Source: Monoplex corrugatus (Eukaryota; Mollusca; Gastropoda; Littorinimorpha; Ranellidae). From it: 64,000 nucleotides of DNA. Shown in pieces: positions 1-9,620 of this stretch. Positions within the stretch are counted from its first letter, which is position 1. Every line of letters starts with the position of its first letter. The position numbers and the translations under genes are program-made. Location: contig JAPXFY010000022.1 in assembly GCA_030674185.1 (NCBI GenBank), positions 51,212,675 to 51,276,674 of the forward strand, in the 5' to 3' direction. The notes below the pieces were generated by a model, which saw only the letters and a list, made by a program, of their open reading frames with translations, did not search any database and was not told the origin of the DNA.

Positions 1-262
1 CATGTCTGCCGTAACATCACTGGGTACTCTGTACAGCGAAAGGATTTCCGATATAGAGCTTTGGTCTAGCAAGCCGAATGCTTTCTTGAAACCAACAAAA
101 ACAGTCGACACTGTTCGTTTCACTCTTCGGCACATGTCCAGTACGCACCTCAGAGCCATTGCTTGCTCTAAAGTCGGTCTTCCCATTCTGAAGCCACTTT
201 GCAAGGATAGCAATTGAGGCTCGACTATCAATTTTATGCGCTGATTAAAAGATGAAAACACC
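1..262 (-). pseudogene. LINE reverse-transcriptase fragment, catalytic Asp lost
   Basis: The minus strand reads FNQRIKLIVEPQLLSLQSGF, RMGRPTLEQAMALRCVLDM and TVSTVFVGFKKAFGLLDQSS: the fingers and motif A of a non-LTR retrotransposon RT (usual patterns QNGFRxxRST and FIDFKKAFD). The motif-A Asp is Gly here (FVGF), and the second conserved Asp (KAFD) is also Gly, so the domain is dead. The frame stays open to the left window edge. It lies in the TCTN2 intron, antisense to the gene. Confidence 0.82.
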
Positions 263-2690
263 CAGCAGTAATGCATCCCATGAACAAGAGTCAATGGCAA
301 AGTAAAAATTAAAAAGAAGCAGTACATAGGAAAGGCCATTCATACTACCCATGAATATGGGGGGAAAAAAAGAAATCAAACCACTAAACAGAGGTGAGTA
401 AATTTAAAGTTAAATGATAATTCATGGTGTGATTTTTCAAAACTAGTTATACACTTTGGAATTAATTTCTGTTATGCACATGTAAATCCGCCATAGAAAA
501 AAAATACCAGTAGCACCTTTATTGTAAGATAATGTTAAACTTAAAGTGCTCAACAAAACCTTTTATTATTAGTTCATGAACTGTGTGGACTCTTTTTTTC
601 ACTGCCAGGTTGATTCGATAGTAATGATAAGAAAGGTAAAATCAATAGAAAGATGACTAACAAAAAATGCTTACAAAACATAGGTTCAGCCTTATGAGAT
701 ATTAAGAAATTCATTACAGCCTTAAAACTATCCTGATTGAGACAGTTTGAAGTTGGAAAGTGCAAATGGAAAATGTTTTCCATAAACGCTACTCTTTTTG
801 TAACTGAAATAGAAAAATATGGCTTTAGCTATGGGTTATATAAAGTTATTTACTCTGGAAACACAGTCTTAAAGCATTCAATGATTTCTGCAGGAAAATG
901 AAATAAACATCGCAGACAGGTTAACTTTCAGAACTGATCCCATTTAATGGCAAAATCAGATTGGAAATGATAGGCATTACGACAAAATTTACTGATTGGA
1001 TTGAAAGTAGAGTGTATTGTATTGCACACTTTTTTTAATGATAATAGAACATTCATTATACACAATGACTTAAGATAAAATATTACTTAGACGTGAATTT
1101 TCTTGTTGATAGTGAATGTAAAACATCAGATAAATACAGAAAGCAAAATCAAACATGAATGAAAACAAGAAACAAATCTAAACATATTAAACTGATGTAC
1201 TCAGTATATTTCTACGGTATTGTAAACAATTTACTCTATACCAGCAGTTTACTCTGTACCAAAAGGAGAATGGTTGTATTATGACATCTAAATAACAGAT
1301 GATAACTTTCAAATTCTTGTTCTAAATGGGTAGAGAAATTGGAACAAATGTTCCATGGAGAATGGTATTCATGAAAATTTGTTAAGTACAAGAATGTAAA
1401 TTAAAATGGTTTCAAATGCATGTTGTGCATAGAATTCTGGAAAGTAATGTTTTATTGAAAGGAATGGGATGTATGAATAATTTTTCCCATGACTTCTGTT
1501 TGGAAGTGAATACAGCATTGATAATTATTTTGGAAGTGTTTATGTGTCAGAAGATTTTGAAAAAGGTTAGAGGAATTAAGGTCAAAATGTGTCACTTGTG
1601 CAAACAGTAGATTATCTGAAGAATAATATTATGTGGTGTGATGCAAATATGCACTCAGAGTCAATATTTAATGTAATAGTCATTGGAGGTAAAGTGTATA
1701 TTTTTTTCAGGGCAAACTCAAATAAAACCTACTAAACACCATTTCTTTTACATAGCATCTTTTTGCAAATACTTGATAAAATAATATAATGTAAAGCTAA
1801 GGTGGAACTTGCACACCTTTAGAGAGAAATGGCTGCCATATCTATCGCTAGTTTCAGATGAAGTTTAGTATGACTCCAGATCTGGTTATGATTTATGTAT
1901 ATGATATCTCTGTGACCTTCTGTCTTACATATTATTGACAGTGATTTTATTTCATCAGATAGACCTGTTGTTGTGGATGTCAGCATGGGGTTTGAACTTT
2001 AAATCTTTGATACAAATGATTCTGCATTGCTAATAATTTTTGTCTTTGCACTTTTTACTTTTTCCATCCTCTTATGATGTTAAGTGTCAAGGGGAGATAC
2101 AGCTTTTGGACTTGGGCCAGATGGGTAGTGTCGTTTTTCTGTTTAATCTGTCCGTTTATTATTCCCTCCTTTGTTTCTTTTGGCATGTTAAAATCCACTA
2201 CCAACTTGCTAGACCTGTCATAGCTTCAGCTGAGCTCTGTTAGCCAGGGCGTTTCAGGGTGGTCCAGCAATTCCTTACTTAACCCCGTTACCACTTCTCA
2301 GGACGAGGACCAGAGGTTGGACTTTAGGAGGCTTTGTCTTTGTATATTGTTCAGAGTGAAGAAAAAGAAATTGAAGAAAAAGAACATTTTGTAGCACTGC
2401 ATACTGAGAAGCAGGCTCCTAAACTCTTTGCATTTTTCATAAAATGCTATGCATAAAAGCTTGTCAACTATAAGTCATTAATCAATCATTTTAAACAAGA
2501 TATGGCAGACAAAGAAAAGAGAACAACAGTGCCATACATTTATGATACAGGAGTATGTACATTGTGAACACATATGCATACACCAACAGACAGACAGACG
2601 TGCACAAGCACACACACACTGACATACATATACAGTTCAACTCAGTTGAGCAATCTTTTATACATATATTGTCAGATTAACTAATATTGT
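263..2690. other. TCTN2 intron, no feature recognised
   Basis: AT-rich intronic DNA with short A and T runs. No exon with a family match, no long ORF and no repeat with another clear copy in the window was seen. Confidence 0.5.
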
Positions 2691-2696
2691 ACTGAC

Positions 2697-2700
2697 AACA

Positions 2701-2783
<83 letters not shown>

Positions 2784-2808
2784 ACACACACACACACACA
2801 CAACACAC

Positions 2809-2858
<50 letters not shown>

Positions 2859-2880
2859 ACTCACTCACTCACTCACACAC
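2697..2880. repeat. (CA)n microsatellite
   Basis: About 180 bp of CA dinucleotides with interspersed TA and CAA interruptions, ending in a short (CACT)n block. Open frames through it are repeat artefacts. Confidence 0.98.
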
Positions 2881-3390
2881 AGATGCAACACTTGTAAGCA
2901 TGTTAATGAAACATAAACTGACAAGGTTTTCTTACACAACCAGTCGCATGAACACAGTGCAGACAGTAGGAATAAACAAGAAATGGGTGAGACTAGTACC
3001 AATATGTCACTGTGCTCTTTTGAGAAATAATCATTTATAAAGTCACCCACGCTCCCTTTGCAAACAGTTAAGCAAGTGGCTTATCCCAGTAAAGAATTGA
3101 AGATTTGATTTTGCAAAATTCTCTAAAGCCATGTTGAAGTGTTTTTATAACATGAGATTAGTTTCAGCTTGGAGAGAATTGTACATAGATTTTGGTGAAT
3201 TCTGATATTTGAAAGTTAGAGGGTCAACCAAAAAACAAAACCAACATATCCTTATGATTCAGATTTGCAAAGTGGGAAGAGACAAAAATGTTACTGGCTT
3301 AGTAAAAAGATTCATATGATATATGATGAGGTGTTCAGATTGATTTATTTAAGGATGCAATTTGTTTTGAGGGAAGGGAGGAGTTACTTT

Positions 3391-3469
3391 GTGTGTTGTG
3401 TGTGTGTGTGTGTGTGTTTGGTATGTGTGTGTGGTGTGTGTGTGTGTGTGTGTTTGGTATGTGTGTGTG

Positions 3470-3520
<51 letters not shown>

Positions 3521-3575
3521 TTATGTGTGTGTGTGTGTGTCGTGTGTGTGTGTGTGTGTGTGTGTGGTGTGTCAG
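3391..3575. repeat. (TG)n microsatellite running into a TCTN2 acceptor
   Basis: An interrupted TG array (GGTATG, GGTG and CTTATG interruptions) that continues to the AG of the 3576 exon, so it replaces the usual polypyrimidine tract. Confidence 0.97.
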
Positions 3576-3693
3576 GTATTAACGGGCTGTGTCAGAGTGC
3601 CACACGACGATTCCTGACGTTTGGGGATGATATGCAGTCTAGTTGTGTCCTGCGTCTTGCCTTCAGTGACATCAACAGTTGTGATTCCCTGAA
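3576..3693 (+). CDS. TCTN2: TCTN2 coding exon (first in window)
   Basis: It encodes [19 protein letters not shown] and onward to DSLK, matching the tectonic segment with the conserved GLC-SAT and a later Cys. The acceptor is the gtgtcag at 3569-3575 and the donor is gtaagt at 3694. It starts with two bases of a split codon and ends in phase 2. A (TG)n tract runs up to the acceptor in place of a pyrimidine tract. Confidence 0.88.
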
Positions 3694-5031
3694 GTAAGTC
3701 ATTGTCAATGTAAGTCACTAATTCTTTCTTTTCCGACCACAGATCTGTCCGCTGTTCACACTTGACAAAGCAGTTTAGTCTATGATGCAAAAAGCATTTG
3801 ACTTTACATATTGCAACCAGAATATCCTCTGCTTTGTTATGGTTTGATCCAAGTGTTTCGTCCATTCATTTGAGGTATAATAATACAATTGAAATATTGC
3901 AAGACGGTCCAGGAAGTTGAAGGATATGGGGATAGGGAAATGGTGTTATCCAATGTTTGAGGTCAGAAAGAGAATGTTACATAAAAGGCCACAGAATGCG
4001 AGAAAATCATGAGATTAATCAAGACACTGCCCAGATGAAATTGAAGGTGGAGTCTTTTCTTGCGAGACAGTTGTGGGTGAGGTGGGGGGTGGCAGAGACA
4101 GAGATATGTTACAAACGAACTGGTGGTGGTCCTATACTTTGGCCACCCAAATGGTCTGGATGTCACAGAACTGTTGGATAAGAAAAGAATCCAGATCCAG
4201 CATTGCCAGTTCAGTAGTCAGTTCAGTATTCCCATACTAATCCATTTGGAAATAAAAATGTACACACTGGACTGGCACCATACACGCAACATTTTCACAT
4301 TTACATTTAGTATTTCTATATAATGTTTTCTTTAACATTATGCAGGGTGCTGAGGGACTCTGTCAATTTTGGTAGATTATCTTTACCCTTTCGCTGCTAT
4401 CATATTTTGCTAAGACACATGCTAAGATTTTTTTCAGAAACAGACAAAAATCACGCTTATTATTTTCAATTGCTTATAATTCAGAAGGCATTGAAGATAG
4501 ATACATAAAAGTATATATCAAATGAAAGGAAATTGAATGAAGATTGTGTTTATGACAATTTCAAAATGAAATAATGTACCAGAGTGTCACATGTACTCTT
4601 TGAAATGCAATAAAAAAAAATGTTAAAGTCAATGATGATGTAATCAAGTGATGCAGGAGCTCACAAGCAGTTTATAGCACACTTTGATTTGAAGATATAG
4701 ACTGTACAAAGGTCAGAAAGCAGTGTCCAGCCACAATATAAGCACAGCCTAGCCACACATAAAATGAAAGGGTTTTATCTCCCAGTGTCTATCCCCAGTA
4801 AAAACGCTTCTGAGTGTGGTAGTTCTGGAAGCAGTCTTCTAAACACAGTCCTCTCCTTCCCCCTCTTGCTCCCCTTCCCCTTCTAGCAGGCCCAGCAACA
4901 GCAGGTCCAGCAACAGCAGGTCCAGCAACAGCAGGTCCAGGCTGAACATCATCACCATGCTGCATTACCATACCTGTAGCACAGTGAAAGCAAGGATTCA
5001 AATTTCCACATATTTTATGAAATAAAAAAAG

Positions 5032-5114
<83 letters not shown>

Positions 5115-5128
5115 ACACACACTCACAC

Positions 5129-5159
<31 letters not shown>

Positions 5160-7499
5160 CTGACATAGGTAGCATGCTACTCCCCCATGCCACGCCCCCT
5201 TTCATTTTCCTCAAGCAAACACTGCAAAGAAACCCAGTGAGTACTGCTTCTACCAAAGTGACTTCATTACAACATTGTTTCTGTCAGTATTATCACTGAA
5301 TGCTTTCAATTTCCTATAAAAAGTCACACCAACAGTCTCTCTCTTTCTCTCTGTCTCTCTTTCTCTCTCTCACACACACACACACACACACGCACACCCC
5401 TCTGCTCCCACCCTACTCCTCACATAAACACACACAGGCCATGAAGATAGTAGCCTACTCCTCACACAAACACACAAAGGCCAGGGAGATAGCACAGGGC
5501 AGAGGCCGACCAGAAAAACAAATCATCAACAAGACACACAGCGTGCAACGAGCGAGCGACGAGTGACACGCCCACAGGTCGAACACACTGCCCACTCGGT
5601 CACTGGCTCGCTCGCTGACCAGGCCCAAACAAAGGGCTCAGCCATCACTACACACACTTAGCTGTTCTGTTTATAAATATACTGAGAAGAAAGCAATACA
5701 ATCATGTTATAAAATGAATAAAGCTCTCAAATACACCTACCTGCATCTGGAACAATCGGATCTCCATAGGCCTACTTTGATTCAGACGATCAGTCACCCA
5801 AAGATTCTTCCACATCAAAATCTGGGTCGTTGGCATCAACTTCACGAAGTTCGAAGCCAGCTGGCTTGAAGTCTTCATCTCCACTGTCTTGATCTCGAAA
5901 AATCGCTTCAATAACTTCTGCAACTGTGTAGGTTCGTTGTGGGGCAGCCATAGCGCTTCAAAAACTGAAAGCTCAACTTCGTAGCACCTTGCCAATCGAT
6001 CGTGATAAATTATGCAAATGATCTAAATAACTTGAACAAACGGCACTCAAAGAGCGAAGATTGTCAAGGGACCTAATCAAATCATAAATAGAACGATTCT
6101 GTTATGTGCTAGACGAAAAGAGAAAGAGTGTTTGATACGGGACGATCGGCGATCGTCAACAGAGCATTGCAGACGACGGTTTCTATGACGATCGTCACTC
6201 GTCAACAGCGCAGTGAAGAGGTTAATTCTGGCCTTTTAAGATGGAAGGAATTGTCACAGTGTTTGTAAAAGTGTATGGGAGCTAGGTTTGACAGTGATGG
6301 TTGTGTTACAGACAGCTGGTGTTGAATCATCTCAACGTTCTAATGCCTGCCAACACCATTGGTCGCTATGGCTACAACAATCCTGACATCAACGACATGT
6401 GGATTGAAATACTCAGGTATGTTGTCTCTGTTTATTTACATTGTGCTTCTGGTGCAGGGGGGTGGGGTGTGTGTGTGAAGGTTTAGAAGAAAGATATTCA
6501 GGCTGGTCTAACTGTACTTTTTCTTTTTTTCTGTTCCCTGTAAAAGTAAATGTATGGCATTTTTCTTGACAGTGCTGTGAAGGCAGTCATACTTCAATTT
6601 TGGGGTGAGCTTGCTGAATGTTTTTGTTTCCATAATCCACTGAACGCTGACATGGCTTACAGGATCTTTAACGTGATATTTGGTAGTCTGTGTTTGTATA
6701 CAGACAGAAACAGTTCAGGCACTAGCTTATCGGCATATATGTTGACAAAGGAGAGAAGAAAACTCTGCACCTTTACCCACCAGGCAGATTTGAATCTAGA
6801 CCTTCCAGTTGGAAGATCACTGTCGTTACCACACGAGTATTGTACCTGTCACCGTTTCCCTTTTTGCGTCCATTTAACATGTTTTGTGCTTGTGGATTAG
6901 AGCCAGATCTTTGTAAATAATACATGTTATGGGCATTATACTAATGCTTCAACTCCTCACTCTATCCACCAGCTTCCTGCATCGTTATGCAGTATCAGCC
7001 ATGATAGAACAGCAAAAACTTGCCCTTTGGCTCCCTCACCCTATCCACCAACTTTCTGCATTATCAGCCGTGTTAGCAAAGCTAAAACTTGCTCTTTGAG
7101 AGTGAAGTGGAGAGGATGAGTGAGTGAAAGGGTTAAGAGGATTTTCTTCAGTTTCTACCAACTCATACTGATGATTGTTTCTGTCATTCCTCCTCAACAG
7201 AGAGGATCCTTTCGCTGCTACAACACAAGCCAACACCACAACACCAGCGCCATCCACTAACGCCACTGCTGATTCCAACTCAACTATGGACAATGCCACA
7301 TTTAATCCTCTGTCTGTGCGTGGTGGTGTTTGTCATAACATTGTCAGCGGGATCCATTTGGAGATCATGTATGCAGAGACGGGACGCAACAACCGCTTTC
7401 CCTTGTTGGAGATTGTTGGTGCTGCTGTCAGGTGGGTGATGTGTGTGTGTGTCTGTGTCTGTGTCTGTGTCTGTGTCTATGTGTACATGTGTGTGTGTG

Positions 7500-7571
<72 letters not shown>

Positions 7572-9584
7572 ATGTTTTCGTGTGTGTGTGTGTGTGTGTG
7601 TGTTTGCATCATGCGTGAGTGCATTTGAGATAAGGAAGAGATTCAATAGATAGAATGCATTCATGGAACTGCTCCCCAAAGATGTCTGTTTAGTATTTGC
7701 ATCATCATGTGGCTAGATTGAGTCAACTTTCCAGCTCTGAAGAAATGTGGTTTGCCAAACATTGACCATGAACTCATCAAACACCAGCTTCATTGGACAG
7801 GACGTGTTGTCCGTATGGAAGATAAGTGCATCCCAGAGATGCTTCTGTACTCAGAGCTGAAATAAGGACCCTGTGACAGGGAAGACTACTAAAACGATAC
7901 AAGGATTTTCCAAAGGGCGTTCACATTAGTTGCAGGTTTTGATGAGGGAATGTGGAAGGGGAGAGGGAATGGGCAGGGGAGGTGTCCAGGCTAGGATATG
8001 AGCAAATGTAATGTGAGTGTGAATGGAGGAAACATGATGTCACCAAACAAAAGTCCTTATTCTTTGAGCTTTGGTTATAAACCATCTTGTGTCGTGTAGA
8101 AGTAAATATATGTGACTGAGGAGATAATCTCAGCCAAGTGGGGGTTATGTATAGGTTTGGTTTTATGCTTGCAGATAATGATCGACTGTGTTAATGCCAT
8201 GGGTTTATTACACATGTCATTTTCAGGAGAGGTGATGCAGCCACTGATAGATATCTGTCCCTTTCAGTTTGTTTGTTTGTTTTGTTTTTTCTGCCCCATC
8301 TTCTGTACCACTTCCGTGTCACTATCTACGTGCCGCTTATTTCAACTTTCCAACACACCTCCAACTGCACTGAAACTGTGGTCACCATGATGGGCCAAAG
8401 ATTTGCAGATTGACAAAATCTGGGACAATGTTTCACAGATATATGGTGATAGCAGTAGCGTTTCATTTTAGCATTGATTGAGACTGTGAGTGTTGCTTTC
8501 CATACTAACGTGCATAATGTACCCTGGCATCACACAGGCCCATGAGATACAGATACCTGCTGTATTGGTGAGGAAGTTTTAGTAGCATTTTAACAGTTAA
8601 CTCAACTGTATGGCCCTACTTTCTCAACAAGCCTGTAGTATACTCAACACTGGATGGGAGCCAGTCAGGGCTGATAATTCTCACACTTATTTTTGAGGCT
8701 GATAGGGGTTCAAATCTTTGACTTCCCAATTGATAGTCCTTTATACTAATCACTTCAGGGGTTCAAATGCCGGGGGGCATATCCTTAAATTATGTGTGCA
8801 AATGCATTGATATGTATACTTAATCTTATTTTCCAGGTTTTTTTGTTTCTCCAGTGAGGTATGGTGTACTTGTACAGACAGTTATAGCCTTGATATGGCT
8901 CTATGCATTCGGCTGGGCGTCAAACAACAACATCATAATAACCTTCCGGTTAGTTCTCTAGTTTGTTGTGCTAACTGTTTTGCCACATTTTTACTTCAAA
9001 AACTGCGTCTTTTTCATGCAGATATTCAGTGAGCAACTGGAGTGTGTCGTGCGTGGGGCCCAACTCTGCGCGATGTGAGAGCGGCAGTACGTTCGCTCAG
9101 CCCTTCCTTTTACACAGCTCTGTACAGTACACCCGTGTCTCCCCCAACACACCACAGAAACCTATCTTGTGAGTATTCAGTCCAGTAGGGTTCATTTCAA
9201 AACCAGTGCTGCTACTACTACTATCATTTATATAGCACAAACAGGCCCATGTTAAAACAGTGCTCATTGCGCTTGACACAGAAACCAATCAGTATGAAAA
9301 TGTTAAGTGAGTGGCAGCAGACAATATCACAACATGGTGGGAAATGTGGATACAGCATACTTGGTATATATACATATTTATATGTATGTATGTATGTATG
9401 TATGTATTTATGTATGTATGTATGTAGATTGATAGATAGATAGATAGATAGATAGATAGGTAGGTAGGTAGGTAGGTAGGTAGGTAGGTAGGTAGGTAGG
9501 TAGGTAGGTAGGTAGGTGGGTAGGTAGGTAGGTAGTTAGTAGATAGATAGATAGATGGATAGGTAGGTAGATAGATAGATAGAT

Positions 9585-9620
<36 letters not shown>

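Larger units (their letters stand above)
3694..6311. other. TCTN2 intron with repeats
   Basis: It holds a 15-bp tandem repeat (4885-4943), CA arrays (5034-5160, 5364-5394), a GC-rich hairpin (5549-5617) and a piggyBac remnant (5790-6225). 3700-4880 shows nothing recognisable. Confidence 0.6.
6417..7200. other. TCTN2 intron filled by a SINE-like copy and a TTAA MITE
   Basis: A SINE-like copy (about 6575-6845) and a MITE-like copy (6946-7136) occupy most of this intron; nothing else is recognised. Confidence 0.6.
7432..9021. other. TCTN2 intron with (TG)n, LINE tail, SINE and family-A end
   Basis: It holds a TG array (7438-7602), a LINE 3' coding fragment (7735-7930), a tRNA-derived SINE (8516-8765) and a truncated family-A repeat (8757-8942). 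7931-8515 has no recognised content. Confidence 0.6.

Noticed and set aside
2040..2243. Possible upstream TCTN2 exon
   Set aside because: The open frame is hydrophobic, but no tectonic motif, splice pair or matching phase was found.
4378..4775. Possible TTAA-type element (tttaccctttcgctgc left, gaaagggtttta right)
   Set aside because: Neither end is TTAA and the inverted match is only about 9 bp.
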